Below are positions 54,095 through 63,456 of a DNA stretch of 64,000 bases, one piece after another (the stretch's first letter is position 1; every line of letters starts with the position of its first letter). The stretch is from CAUZIB01 sp963663925 (lineage in GTDB: Bacteria > Acidobacteriota > Vicinamibacteria > Vicinamibacterales > UBA8438): the NCBI GenBank assembly GCA_965237405.1, contig OZ250139.1:1240001-1304000 (forward strand). The letters are read 5' to 3'. The notes under the pieces were generated by a model that was given only the letters and a program-made list of their open reading frames with translations, did not search any database and was not told where the DNA came from. The position numbers and the translations under genes were made by a program.

Positions 54095-56401
54095 TCAGAA
54101 GAATCGCATCGAGTAGCCGAACCTGATACCGCGGCCGATCTCCGGCGCGAGATCCTTGATGAACGACGTGTGGTTCCGGTACAGGGCGTCGGTCAAGTTG
54201 TAGCCAGTGACGCTGAGGATGTGGACTACGTGCTGCCCGGGCCACACGTAGGAGCCTCTTACGTTGAGCACTGAGTAGCCGGCAGTCTCGGTCTCGCCTC
54301 TGAATAGCTGTTCCTGTTCGGCGGCAACAATCCACTCGGGACTGATCGTCAGCCCTCGGTACGCAAGGTCGACGCTCAGCTGGCCACGGAGAGGCGGGAT
54401 TCTGGGCAGTGCCTCGTCTGTGGTGGTCAGCTGAGCGTTGACGTAGCCGATCCCGAGATTCACCCAGGTGGTGTCCCCGGCGCGAACACTGCCTTCCGCC
54501 TCGAACCCGAGGAAGCGGCTGTCGCCCTGGAGGTACGGCGCGACCCGCAGCCCGTCGACCACCTCGTCAGTGACCGCCGCGAAGATGAAGTCGTCGATGT
54601 CGTAGAGGTAGATGTTGAAGTTGCCGCGCACCCGCGTGGATTGATGACGGAGACTCAGGTCGAGTCCCAGTGTCGACTCACGCTCGAGATCGGGATTGCC
54701 GACCTCTAAGATCAGGTTGCCGACGTGTGGGCCGAAGGTGTACAGCTCTTCGAGCGCAGGAGCCCGATAGAATCGGGTGAGGTTCGCGACGAAGGACGTG
54801 CGGCTACCGAGATCGCCCTGGACACCGACGGACGCTGACGCTCCCGTGAAGTTCCGGTCCCGAACGGTCGGCGGCTCCAGGCTACTCTCGTCGCCGACGT
54901 CGACAGCGTCCCTGCCCTGGACAGCATAGGCGTTGCGCTCCACGCGGCCACTGAACTGCACCCGATACCGCGCGAGGCTCAGCTCCTCGTACACGAAGGC
55001 TGCGAACGCGGTCTGTTCGGTCGGAGGCGTCAGGGCCTCGTCTCCCCTGGCGAGGTAGTCGCGGACCTTGGTCCAGACACCGAACGTCCCCTTGAGCGCG
55101 CCGGTCTGACGCTGATTCAGCTCGGCACGGACCACGTACGTCCGGTTCTCGAACTCGGTGCCGAGGCTCTCCATGCCCTCGGCAGTCTCCACCTCGTCGT
55201 GCTGCCAGTCGGCGACGTTGAACACCACGCGGACCGAGTCGATCAGACGGTTGCTGAGGTTCTGAGTCCCAACATCGAATCGCCAGACGCGTCGCCTCGA
55301 ATCGATGTCGACGAAGACCTCTGCGTCGCCGTCCCCGTGAAGCGCGCCGGCGAAGGGAACACCGTAGCGGCCATTCTCGACCTGGAACCCGCCGCTCGCG
55401 AAGACGCGATCCCCGAAGTAGCCCACGCCGGCGCTGCTGCTCAACAGACGTGTCGCTGAGTTCTTTATCGTGCCTTCCGGCGTGTCGTAATCGGCTGTTC
55501 GCCTCGCGCCGCCGCCGGCCCAGAGCAGCAGGTGGTCTTGGGCGTGTTGCACGCTACCGTTGGTCCCGGCTTGCCGATTGGCACTCCCCCCATCGGCACT
55601 GATCTGTCCGCGCGTCCCGGCCGTCAGCGACTCCCGGTAGCTCTCGTGCGGCGTGATCGCGTTCACGAGACCGCCCACCGCGTTCGAGCTGTAGAGCAGG
55701 GTTGCCGGACCGCTGACGACTTCAACGCGTTCGAGGCCGTTGGGGTCGACCGTCACGCCGTGGTCGCCCGACTGGCTGGATAGGTCACCGGTGCTGATGC
55801 CGTCCTGCATCATGAGGACGCGGTCGCCGTCGAAGCCTCGGATGATCGGACGGCTCGAGCCCGGTCCGAAGCCTCGCTTCGCGATGCCGGGCTGGTTCTC
55901 CAGCGCCTCGCCAAGCGTCCCGTGGGAGCCTGTCACGAGGTCGAACGAATCGAGCGTGGACACCGCGTTGAAGGCCTCGAACGCGGCACCGCTTCCGCTG
56001 GGATTCGCGGTGACCGTGATCTCCTCGTGTACCGGCGATAGGCTCAACGCGAAGTCCACCTCCGCCACCTGCGCGGCGTGGACTGTGATCGTCTGACGGG
56101 TCGCGGTGAGGTGCTCCCGCTGCGCTAGGATCTCGTAGGTGCCGGGCGGCACGTTCACGATCTCGAACTGCCCGTCCTCGGCGGTGGCGGCGACGAGGCC
56201 AGGCCCGATGATCAAAACGGTGGCTCCGTGGACGGCTGCTCCAGTGTCGAGAAGTGTCACCGTACCGCGCACCGTACCGTGATTCTGCGCAGCGACAGGA
56301 TCGACCACCCCGTGCAGCAGGACCGTTGCGCCGAACACGACGGCGATCGCGAGTCGCGATCTGACTATCACTCTGCTCCTCTCGGGATCATCGCCCGCCA
56401 T
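54095..56401 (-). CDS. TonB-dependent outer membrane receptor
   Basis: A 768-residue protein with signal peptide (LAIAVVFGATVLLHGVVDPV-AAQ). An N-terminal carboxypeptidase-regulatory-like domain (HGTVRGTVTLLDTGAAVHGA, PGTYEILAQREHL) is followed by the plug (HGTLGEALENQPGIAKRGFG, RPIIRGFDGDRVLMMQDGIS, VEVVSGPATLLYSSNAVGGL) and a 22-strand-type barrel ending in FGYSMRFF with terminal Phe. HTVXX-like names cannot be given; the GxxHG-rich plug resembles zinc or siderophore receptors in outline only. ATG 56401 is used over 56437. A TonB box is not obvious. Confidence 0.93.
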   Translation of the reverse strand: MAGDDPERSRVIVRSRLAIAVVFGATVLLHGVVDPVAAQNHGTVRGTVTLLDTGAAVHGATVLIIGPGLVAATAEDGQFEIVNVPPGTYEILAQREHLTATRQTITVHAAQVAEVDFALSLSPVHEEITVTANPSGSGAAFEAFNAVSTLDSFDLVTGSHGTLGEALENQPGIAKRGFGPGSSRPIIRGFDGDRVLMMQDGISTGDLSSQSGDHGVTVDPNGLERVEVVSGPATLLYSSNAVGGLVNAITPHESYRESLTAGTRGQISADGGSANRQAGTNGSVQHAQDHLLLWAGGGARRTADYDTPEGTIKNSATRLLSSSAGVGYFGDRVFASGGFQVENGRYGVPFAGALHGDGDAEVFVDIDSRRRVWRFDVGTQNLSNRLIDSVRVVFNVADWQHDEVETAEGMESLGTEFENRTYVVRAELNQRQTGALKGTFGVWTKVRDYLARGDEALTPPTEQTAFAAFVYEELSLARYRVQFSGRVERNAYAVQGRDAVDVGDESSLEPPTVRDRNFTGASASVGVQGDLGSRTSFVANLTRFYRAPALEELYTFGPHVGNLILEVGNPDLERESTLGLDLSLRHQSTRVRGNFNIYLYDIDDFIFAAVTDEVVDGLRVAPYLQGDSRFLGFEAEGSVRAGDTTWVNLGIGYVNAQLTTTDEALPRIPPLRGQLSVDLAYRGLTISPEWIVAAEQEQLFRGETETAGYSVLNVRGSYVWPGQHVVHILSVTGYNLTDALYRNHTSFIKDLAPEIGRGIRFGYSMRFF

Positions 56402-56609
56402 AATAGAATAGCCGGAGCGCCGGTCGTACTGATACACGAACCGACGCCCCTGATCACGTCAACCGGTATCAGCGGTCGACGGCCTGCCGACGATTCTATC
56501 CAGAATCAATCCACAATCCGATGGCCCACTCGCGGATCCAATCCGCAGGAGAATCCTCCATGAGAACGCGCACTCTGTCCAACGAGAGTCTCAAGGCGAA
56601 GGAGGAGAG

Positions 56610-56738
56610 ATGACGAAGCGGCACCAGAACAACGGTCGGCGCAAGCTGTGTCGATGCTCACGCCGCACTGGTAGCTGTCACGGTAGCTGTCAGATGGCGA
56701 TCCAGGCCGGATCAGGGTCGTACGACCCAACTCCCTAA
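56610..56738 (+). pseudogene. N-terminal stub of a tyrosine-recombinase integrase
   Basis: GGAGGAG lies 2-3 bases before ATG 56610. The product is MTKRHQNNGRRKLCRCSRRT, GSCHGSCQMAIQAGSGSYDP, TP, 42 residues. The basic Lys-Arg-x-QNNG-x-RK-x-C-x-C-x-RR start resembles the N-terminus of site-specific integrases of Acidobacteriota; the catalytic domain is gone and the tail is frame-scrambled. Position 25 bases from a tRNA-Leu 3' half strengthens the reading. The identification rests on memory of such starts, so it is moderate. Confidence 0.5.
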
Positions 56739-56762
56739 CTGGCTGGTCGGGCGTGGATTAGG

Positions 56763-56820
56763 TGGTACCGAGGGAGGGGATCGAACCCACACGGAGCTTT
56801 CGCTTCACAGGATTTTAAGT
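56763..56820 (-). repeat. tRNA-Leu(UAA) 3' half fragment, probable attachment site
   Basis: The minus strand reads ACTTAAAATCCTGTGAAGCG, a variable arm, T arm GTGGGTTCGATCCCC and TCCCTCGGTACCA. The anticodon loop is CTTAAAA (anticodon TAA). No pairing 5' strand of the anticodon stem, D arm or 5' acceptor is found next to it or in the following 400 bases, so it is not an intron-containing gene nearby. It begins at the anticodon loop, as the Gly fragments do. Confidence 0.8.
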
Positions 56821-56931
56821 TTGCTATGCACTCGTTCATCGAGTGTTATTCCTTGTTTCCTGTGGTGTTCTCTTAACCAACGAGACCAAGTCTATTCATC
56901 TAGACCTGAACTCTCCACATACGTTCATCGC

Positions 56932-56949
56932 CGTGGCTATACACGTGGC
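56932..56949. repeat. Paired CGTGGC repeat near tRNA-Leu fragment
   Basis: CGTGGCTATACACGTGGC holds two CGTGGC units with a 12-base period, beginning 112 bases from the tRNA-Leu fragment. The pair at 19432 has the same spacing and lies 107 bases from the tRNA-Gly fragment. The sequence between is otherwise unrelated. Confidence 0.5.
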
Positions 56950-57352
56950 TATCAGCGATTCCAACCCAGAACCGCGTCCATGCGAGCGGCGGCAGCGACC
57001 CCCTGACTACCGGTCAGGGCGCTACCCTAAGCCCTTAGTATTCACAATGTTGATCATTGCAACTGACACTTAGGTTTACTGGCGTTTTGGTCTTATGCAG
57101 AGAGCTTATTACCAAACAACGATTCACGATTTTCTTGGTGCGCCAGACAGCCAGATTCTAGGTGAATTACCTTGCCACCACGGGCACACATTTGTGCCAC
57201 GGTCCGCGTCCTGACGCCGTGACTCCCACGAGAATGGACCGTCAGGTCATCCAGTGCCCCTGATGACCGTTCAAGCGCGCTACAATGTCTCCCAAACGTC
57301 GGAGGCTCGTTCTGGCGGTTACCCAACCTTACTAGGAGGGGGGCCGAGGACT

Positions 57353-60300
57353 ATGCGTCGATTTCTTCCCTCACGCGTTTGTTTTTGGCGAGTCGGGGTG
57401 GTTGGCACCCTGGTGCTGGTGTGCTTGACCTGGAGTTCTCTGCGCGCGCAAAACGCGCCTGATGCTCCCATTCCTGAGACGGTCCGATTCAACCGTGACA
57501 TCCGGCCGATCCTGTCGGACAAGTGTTTCACGTGTCACGGTCCGAGTTCAACCGGGCGACGCGCGAATCTGCGCCTCGACGATGAAGCGGCCGCGAAAGC
57601 CAAGGTGATCGTGCCGGGCGATCCCGAGCACAGCCTGGTCATTCAGCGCATCACCTCGACCGACACGCGGCGCCGCATGCCGCGCCAGGGCGAGGCGCTG
57701 AGCGAGCGCGACGTCAAGATCCTCACGAGATGGATCGAGCAGGGCGCGGAGTACGAGCCGTGGTGGTCGTTCGCCGCGCCGGTGCGCGCGCAACTCCCGA
57801 CGGTCAAGGACGCGTCGTGGCCGAAGAACGAGATCGACTACTTCATCCTGGATCGGTTGGAGAAGGAAGGCCTCAGGCCTTCGCCCGAAGCCGACCGCAC
57901 CACGATCATCCGACGGGTGACCCTGGATCTGACGGGACTTCCGCCGACGCCGGCCGAAGTGGACGCGTTTCTGGCCGACCAGTCCCCAGACGCGTACGAG
58001 AAAGTGGTGGATCGCCTGCTGGCCTCGCCCCATTACGGCGAGCGGATGGCGGCGACATGGATGGCCGTGGCTCGCTTCGCGGACACCATCGGCTACCAAG
58101 CGGATTACGCGCGGGACATGCATCGCTGGCGCGACTGGGTGATCGGTGCCTATAACCGGAACCTGCCGTTCGACCAGTTCACCACCGAACAGCTGGCAGG
58201 AGACTTGCTGCCCAACGCGACGCAGGACCAGATAACCGCCACCGGGTTCAATCGCCTTCATCGCCTGATGGCGGAGACCGGCTCGAATCCGGACGAGTAT
58301 TGGGTGGAGAACGTTCTCGATCGAACGACGACGATGGGTACGGCCTGGCTCGGGCTGACGCTGGGGTGCGCACGCTGCCACGACCACAAGTACGATCCCA
58401 TCGCGCAGAAGGACGTTTACCAGTTCTATTCGTTCTTCAACAACAACGCCGAATCGGGTGTGGGGTTGAAAGGCGGCAACTCGCCACCCGTCATGGCCGC
58501 ACCGACTCCCGAGCAGCAGGCCAGATTGAAGGAGTTCGAGGACAAGGTTACGGCCGCCGAGGAGCAGGTGGCCAATTTCCGTCCAGAAATCGAGAAGGCT
58601 CAGCGGGCGTGGGAGCGATCGCTCGAGGACGGAAATCCGGTTGTTGGGGCGATGAGCGACAACCTGGTCGCATTCTTCCCGCTGTCATCCGAGGCTGAAA
58701 ATCGCTTCGACGGGAAGCGCTTTGTGGAAGGCGGCACGATCAATCGTCTCGGTCCCAAGAACGCGTTCACCATGGCGGCGTGGATCGAGCCAGACGCTCC
58801 AAGCGGTCCGATCCTGACGCGGACGTCGATGAACGCGAAGCTCCGCGGCTACCAGTTCATGCTCAAGGACGGCAAGCTGCAGCTCAACCTCGCGACGGGT
58901 TACTGGATGGATGAGGCGATCCACGTAGAGACCAAGGAACCGGTGGCGTTGAGCGGCCGCCATCACGTAGCGGCGACCTACAACGGGTCGTACCAGGTTT
59001 GGGGGGTCCGAGTCTACGTTGACGGAAAGCAGGTCCCGTTGAACCTTCTGTTCAACGCGATGGGGTATCCGTCACTTGAGCTCCCCGCGGATCCGCTGCG
59101 TATCGGCGCGGGAGGCGGCCCCGAACGGTTCCGCGGGTCGATCAGCGACGTACGTCTCTACGATGTTCCTCTGTCGCCGGCGGAGATTGTCGCGCTCGCA
59201 GAGCCGACAACCATCGCCGAGATCGCTGCGATTGATCCGACGCAGCGGACCAACGCGCAGGCCGGCAAGATCGACGCGTACTTCCTCGAGAACCAGGCGA
59301 TCGGGCTAGTCGACAGAGTCCGGCGGACGGGTCGACAGAACCAGCAGCGGCGCCGCCAGAGGGAAACCGCCAAGGTTACCCTGGAGAGGTCCTTGGCGGC
59401 TGTGAAGGACGCTCGGCGAGAGAAAGAAGCGTTCGAAGACACCTTGCCGACGGTGATGGTCATGCAGGAACTCCCGGAGCCGCGGCAGGCGCATATCTTA
59501 CTTCGCGGGAATTGGGAGACACCTGGCGAGAAGGTGGACCCGGGAACCCCCTCGTGGCTGCCGCCAATGCCGGCCGGTGCGCCCAGGAACCGGTTGGGGC
59601 TCGCCCAGTGGCTGATGGATCCGTCCAACCCGCTCACGGCGCGCGTCGTCGTGAATAGGTATTGGGAAAAGTACTTCGGAACCGGCCTGGTCAAGAGCAC
59701 GGACAACTTCGGTTCGCGAGGAGACCAGCCCTCGCATCCGGAGCTGCTGGACTGGCTGGCCACCGAGTACCAGCGGGTCAACTGGGACGTTAAAGGCATG
59801 CAGAAGCTGATCGTGACCAGCGCCACATACCGGCAGGCATCTCGTGTCACGCCGGCTTTGCTGGAGCGGGACCACGACAACCGTCTGCTGGCGCGTGCGG
59901 CCCGCTTCCGTCTGCCGGGCGAGATGGTGCGCGATCAGGCCTTGGCAATCGCCGGCCTGCTGTCGCCCACGATCGGCGGGCCCTCGGTGAAGCCCTATCA
60001 GCCGGAGGGATTGTGGGATGTGACGAACAACACGTATGACCCGGGTCATGGAGAAGACCTCTATCGCCGGAGTCTGTATACGTACTGGAAGCGCTCGGTT
60101 GCCCCCCCTTCGCTAGCGATGTTCGATGTGGCCGAGCGAGATAACCCAGCGGTCGTCCACAACCGGACCAACACGCCGCTTCAGGCACTGGCCCTGATGA
60201 ATGACGTCACCTACCTAGAGGCCGCACGCATGTTTGCCGAGCGGATACTGACCGAGGGCGGGACGACGGACCAGGACCGCATCGCTTACGCGTTCCGGCT

Positions 60301-60520
60301 GGCAACGGCCCGCGAGCCTAACGAGACCCAGTTCACCGTGCTCCTGGAGGAGTTGCAGTCGTTCCGTGAACGATATCGCACGGACGAAGAAGCCGCGCTG
60401 AAGGTGTTGAGTCAGGGCGAACACCCGCGCAACGAGACCCTCGACGTTTCCGAGTTGGCAGCCCATGCCGTTGTGGCGAGTTTGATTCTCAATCTCGACC
60501 AGGTTGTCACGAGAGAGTAG
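57353..60520 (+). CDS. DUF1549/DUF1553 protein with cytochrome-like and LamG domains
   Basis: A 1055-residue exported protein (signal VGVVGTLVLVCLTWSSLRA). Residues about 45-130 are a planctomycete-type cytochrome c (ILSDKCFTCHGPSSTGRRAN; CxxCH). DUF1549 follows (DRTTIIRRVTLDLTGLPPTP, LGCARCHDHKYDPIAQKDVY with a second CxxCH). Residues about 440-600 are a concanavalin/LamG domain (GPKNAFTMAAWIEPD). DUF1553 ends the protein (LDWLATEYQRVNWDVKGMQK; NRTNTPLQALALMNDVTYLE). Function is not known; such proteins are thought to act in polymer degradation. ATG 57353 with GAGG upstream. The DUF1501 gene 39 bp later is its usual partner. Confidence 0.95.
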   Translation: MRRFLPSRVCFWRVGVVGTLVLVCLTWSSLRAQNAPDAPIPETVRFNRDIRPILSDKCFTCHGPSSTGRRANLRLDDEAAAKAKVIVPGDPEHSLVIQRITSTDTRRRMPRQGEALSERDVKILTRWIEQGAEYEPWWSFAAPVRAQLPTVKDASWPKNEIDYFILDRLEKEGLRPSPEADRTTIIRRVTLDLTGLPPTPAEVDAFLADQSPDAYEKVVDRLLASPHYGERMAATWMAVARFADTIGYQADYARDMHRWRDWVIGAYNRNLPFDQFTTEQLAGDLLPNATQDQITATGFNRLHRLMAETGSNPDEYWVENVLDRTTTMGTAWLGLTLGCARCHDHKYDPIAQKDVYQFYSFFNNNAESGVGLKGGNSPPVMAAPTPEQQARLKEFEDKVTAAEEQVANFRPEIEKAQRAWERSLEDGNPVVGAMSDNLVAFFPLSSEAENRFDGKRFVEGGTINRLGPKNAFTMAAWIEPDAPSGPILTRTSMNAKLRGYQFMLKDGKLQLNLATGYWMDEAIHVETKEPVALSGRHHVAATYNGSYQVWGVRVYVDGKQVPLNLLFNAMGYPSLELPADPLRIGAGGGPERFRGSISDVRLYDVPLSPAEIVALAEPTTIAEIAAIDPTQRTNAQAGKIDAYFLENQAIGLVDRVRRTGRQNQQRRRQRETAKVTLERSLAAVKDARREKEAFEDTLPTVMVMQELPEPRQAHILLRGNWETPGEKVDPGTPSWLPPMPAGAPRNRLGLAQWLMDPSNPLTARVVVNRYWEKYFGTGLVKSTDNFGSRGDQPSHPELLDWLATEYQRVNWDVKGMQKLIVTSATYRQASRVTPALLERDHDNRLLARAARFRLPGEMVRDQALAIAGLLSPTIGGPSVKPYQPEGLWDVTNNTYDPGHGEDLYRRSLYTYWKRSVAPPSLAMFDVAERDNPAVVHNRTNTPLQALALMNDVTYLEAARMFAERILTEGGTTDQDRIAYAFRLATAREPNETQFTVLLEELQSFRERYRTDEEAALKVLSQGEHPRNETLDVSELAAHAVVASLILNLDQVVTRE

Positions 60521-60559
60521 CGGCAGGAGACTTCGCGTTTATTTTGAGGAGCGTCAATT

Positions 60560-62038
60560 ATGGATCCGCGAATCGAACATGCCCGGCTGATGAACCGGCG
60601 CTCGTTCATGAGGGTCGGCACCGGCGGCATCGGTCTCGCTGCGCTGTGGTCGCTACTCGGCAACGATCTCACGATCGCGGGGGCCGGAGCCCCCGCGATC
60701 GGGGGTCTGGAGGGCCTTCCGCACTTTGCGCCCAGGGCAAAACGGGTCATCTACCTTCACATGCTTGGGGCACCTTCGAATCTTGATCTGTGGGATTACA
60801 AGCCGATGCTGAAGGATCTGGCCGGAACGAATCTGCCGGATTCAGTGCGCGGGGGCCAGCGGCTCACCGGCTTTACCGCGAACCAGGCGACGCTGCCTAT
60901 CGTCCCCTCGCAGTTCAACTTCACGCAGCACGGACAATCGGGACAGTGGGTGAGTGAACTGATGCCCCACACAGCGAAGGTCGTCGACGACCTCTGCTTC
61001 ATCAGGACGATGTTCAACGAGCAGATCAATCACGATCCCGCCATTTCGCTGCTGCTCACCGGGTTTCAGCTGGCCGGCAGACCCACTCTCGGTGCGTGGT
61101 TGAACTATGCGCTCGGCAGCGAGAATGAGAACCTCCCGGGCTTCATCTCGTTTTTCTCGCGGGGCACGGCGCCATCGTTGGTGGCTCATGACCGCATGTG
61201 GGGCTCCGGCTTCCTGCCACCCAGATACGGCGGGGTCAAGTTCGGGGCCAGCAAGGACCCCGTCCTGTACCTGTCCGATCCCGAGGGTTTCGAACCGGCC
61301 GACCGCCGGCGGTTCCTGGACGGTCTGGCGGCGCTGAATCAGAACTCCCTGGACGAGTTCGGTGACCCGGAGATTGCGAATCGAATCGAGCAGTACGAGC
61401 TGGCGGCGAGGATGCAAACCTCCGTGCCCGAGCTGATGGACCTGTCACCAGATAAGGAGCCAGACAGCACCTTCGAACTCTACGGGGAGGAGTCTCGCAC
61501 GCCTGGAACCTTCACTCGCAATTGCCTGCTGGCTCGGCGGCTGGCTGAACGAGGCGTGCGGTTCATTCAGCTGACGCATGGAGGCTGGGATCACCATAAC
61601 GACCTGCCCAATCTGATCACTGCTTGTGCCCACGACGTCGACCAGGGATCGGCGGCGTTGATCCAGGACCTGAAACAGAGGGGGATGCTCGAGGACACGC
61701 TTGTGATGTGGGGCGGCGAGTTTGGACGAACGGTGTACGGACAGACCTCTCGCCCTGGCCAAGTGCCCTCCAGCACCACGAGCTATGGGCGCGATCACCA
61801 CGTGCGCTGCTACACAGTATGGATGGCTGGCGGCGGCATCAAGCCGGGCATCTCGTACGGCGAAACCGACGACTTCAACTACAACACGGTGAAGGACCCC
61901 GTCAGCATTCACGATCGACACGCCACGGTCCTTCACCTCCTGGGTATCGACCATACGCGGCTGACTCGCAAGTACCAGGGGCGCGATTTCCGCCTCACCG
62001 ACGTCTTCGGCAATGTGGTGAAGGGCGTTCTGGCATAG
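60560..62038 (+). CDS. DUF1501 protein, Tat-exported sulfatase-fold
   Basis: A 492-residue protein with a twin-arginine leader (NRRSFMRVGTGGIGLAALWS). The body is the DUF1501/alkaline-phosphatase-like fold: PRAKRVIYLHMLGAPSNLDL, DLCFIRTMFNEQINHDPA, RLAERGVRFIQLTHGGWDHH, LVMWGGEFGRTVYGQ and SYGRDHHVRCYTVWMAGGGI, ending with DRHATVLHLLGIDHTRLTRK and YQGRDFRLTDV. GAGGAG precedes the ATG. It is paired with the DUF1549/1553 gene as a two-gene operon, a combination frequent in Planctomycetota and Acidobacteriota. Confidence 0.95.
   Translation: MDPRIEHARLMNRRSFMRVGTGGIGLAALWSLLGNDLTIAGAGAPAIGGLEGLPHFAPRAKRVIYLHMLGAPSNLDLWDYKPMLKDLAGTNLPDSVRGGQRLTGFTANQATLPIVPSQFNFTQHGQSGQWVSELMPHTAKVVDDLCFIRTMFNEQINHDPAISLLLTGFQLAGRPTLGAWLNYALGSENENLPGFISFFSRGTAPSLVAHDRMWGSGFLPPRYGGVKFGASKDPVLYLSDPEGFEPADRRRFLDGLAALNQNSLDEFGDPEIANRIEQYELAARMQTSVPELMDLSPDKEPDSTFELYGEESRTPGTFTRNCLLARRLAERGVRFIQLTHGGWDHHNDLPNLITACAHDVDQGSAALIQDLKQRGMLEDTLVMWGGEFGRTVYGQTSRPGQVPSSTTSYGRDHHVRCYTVWMAGGGIKPGISYGETDDFNYNTVKDPVSIHDRHATVLHLLGIDHTRLTRKYQGRDFRLTDVFGNVVKGVLA
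60672..60701. repeat. Perfect 13-bp GC-rich inverted repeat inside the DUF1501 signal region
   Basis: CGATCGCGGGGGC and its complement are separated by CGGA, forming a strong hairpin in the coding sequence just after the Tat hydrophobic core (AGAGAPAIGG). It could slow translation during export, or be chance from the repeated Ala-Gly codons. Confidence 0.6.
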
Positions 62039-62045
62039 CGTTGCG

Positions 62046-62819
62046 ATGGAAGATAACTTTGAGTTCGTCGAATTGAAGTATGCCGCCGCTCGGGCAAGAG
62101 CCGCTCGCCGTGTCGAGGAAGCCGCGTTGGACGAGACCGTCGGCCTGAACGGCTACACGACCACAGCCGAAGCTCAGACACTATGCGAGCACCTGGGTCT
62201 CAAAGCCAGGACCACGCTGCTGGACGTCGGGGCGGGCCCAGGCTGGCCCGGCTCACACGTCGCCGAGATGACCGGTTGTCACCTCGTCTCTACCGACATT
62301 CCCTGGGAAGCGTTGCTTGTGGCCCAGCTTCGGCGCGAGACCGCTGTAGTCCAGGCCCGTGGCGGCTCGCTTCCTTTTCGTGGTGACAGCTTCGACGCCA
62401 TCGTCCACGCCGACGTGCTATGTTGAATTACGGACAAGCTCTCCGTGCTGCGAGAGTGTAACCGGGTCCTCAAGTCAGGGGGGTGCATCGCTGGATACGT
62501 CATCCACATCCCGACCGGCCTCACCGACGCCCAAGAGCGTCGAGCGGCAGACTTGGGACCATCCGACGTTAGGGCCTCGACTTCACCTGAAGTGCTTACT
62601 CAGGCCGCCGGACTAACCGCCGTGGTCAAGGAGGACGTCACGGATGCATTCCGCGCGACATGCGCGGCGCTCGTCGCTGCCCGTAGAGATCTGGAAGACG
62701 AGCTGCGCGCCGACGAAGGCGACGACTTCTACGAAGAAGAACGGCGCCAGAAGAACGCGATGCTGCAGGGGATCGATGAAGGCATTCTCTGCCGGTCTCT
62801 GGTCGTGGCGAACAAATAG
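62046..62819 (+). pseudogene. SAM-dependent methyltransferase interrupted by one in-frame TGA
   Basis: A single frame of 257 codons holds a whole class I methyltransferase: TLLDVGAGPGWPGSHVAEMT (SAM loop), VSTDIPWEALLVAQ, GSLPFRGDSFDAIVHADVLC, then TGA at 62424, then ITDKLSVLRECNRVLKSGGC and a complete C-terminus. Relatives normally have His at this place (VLCHI). Everything else is intact, so this is a very recent nonsense mutation, a sequencing error, or recoding. No ribosome site is evident at ATG 62046, which lies 7 bases after the DUF1501 stop. Confidence 0.8.
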
Positions 62820-62878
62820 AACGAGCGGGGCACTGGGACGCCGCGCACCCGCCTGAGTAGTGCCCGTCCCCGTTACGC

Positions 62879-62918
62879 TACCACGGCCGCTTTACCGTGA
62901 TCGCCGCCGCGACCTGAA
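62879..62918 (+). repeat. Gene-tail direct repeat, left copy
   Basis: TACCACGGCCGCTTTACCGT, then GATCGCCGCCGCGACCTGAA. It translates to YHGRFTVIAAAT-stop. The copy at 63457-63496 encodes YHGRFTMIAAAT-stop with synonymous and conservative changes only. The two bracket the small secreted gene at 62941-63366. Confidence 0.65.
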
Positions 62919-62940
62919 GGTCTAGGGCAATAACGACCGT

Positions 62941-63366
62941 TCAGGGCATCCTGAAGGTGTCATCGAAAGTGAGCTCCGCCGTCGCGGTCTCCCCCTCGGT
63001 CAGTTCGATCGCCATGGGAGCGTATGACGCGTCCAAGATGGTACCGGCCGGCGTGCCGGAGAGAACGGTAACCCAATCAAACCCACCCTGCTCGTCATAG
63101 AGCGCCGTCACATACACCGGTGAGGCGGTGAGGTTGGAGAACGACACCGTCCCACCGTTCTCCGAGACGACCTGAAACGCGAGCGGCTTGTTATCAAAGG
63201 TCGGGGAATCGAAGAGCGACACGTAGATGGCGTTGGCCGAACTGACCTCGCCGCCCCCCTGATAGGTTACGACCACCTCGAGCGACCGCCCCTGGGCCGC
63301 CCAGGCCCAACCCACCGTCAGCCCCGCTATGGCCACCACCGCCGCCGTTCGTTGTCCAATCCGCAT
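62941..63366 (-). CDS. Small secreted beta-sandwich protein
   Basis: A 141-residue exported protein (signal AVVAIAGLTVGWAWAAQG). The mature part is beta-rich: LEVVVTYQGGGEVSSANAIY, VSLFDSPTFDNKPLAFQVVS, VSFSNLTASPVYVTALYDEQ and ITAELTF-type end (GETATAELTFDDTF). The pattern resembles DUF2141-like or carbohydrate-binding modules; not certain. The ATG at 63366 has GGAGGT 4 bases upstream, so the longer frame is rejected. Confidence 0.8.
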   Translation of the reverse strand: MRIGQRTAAVVAIAGLTVGWAWAAQGRSLEVVVTYQGGGEVSSANAIYVSLFDSPTFDNKPLAFQVVSENGGTVSFSNLTASPVYVTALYDEQGGFDWVTVLSGTPAGTILDASYAPMAIELTEGETATAELTFDDTFRMP

Positions 63367-63456
63367 AGTTACCTCCAGATAGGCAGACGGAAACCAAACG
63401 CAGTAAGTTCCACCGCTGTCCTCGTGTACCACCTCTCCCGCTTTGGAGCCGTCACC

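Noticed and set aside
56763..57250. Intron-containing tRNA-Leu(UAA)
   Set aside because: A group I intron at this anticodon position is known in other bacteria, but no 5' exon (D arm, acceptor) was found within 400 bases upstream on the minus strand.
57093..57326. 77-residue minus-strand frame before the DUF1549 gene
   Set aside because: Lies across the promoter region of a real gene, has no ribosome site and resembles nothing known.
57548..58387. 279-residue frame opposite the DUF1549 gene
   Set aside because: Shadow frame; the plus strand carries two CxxCH motifs and a full domain series.
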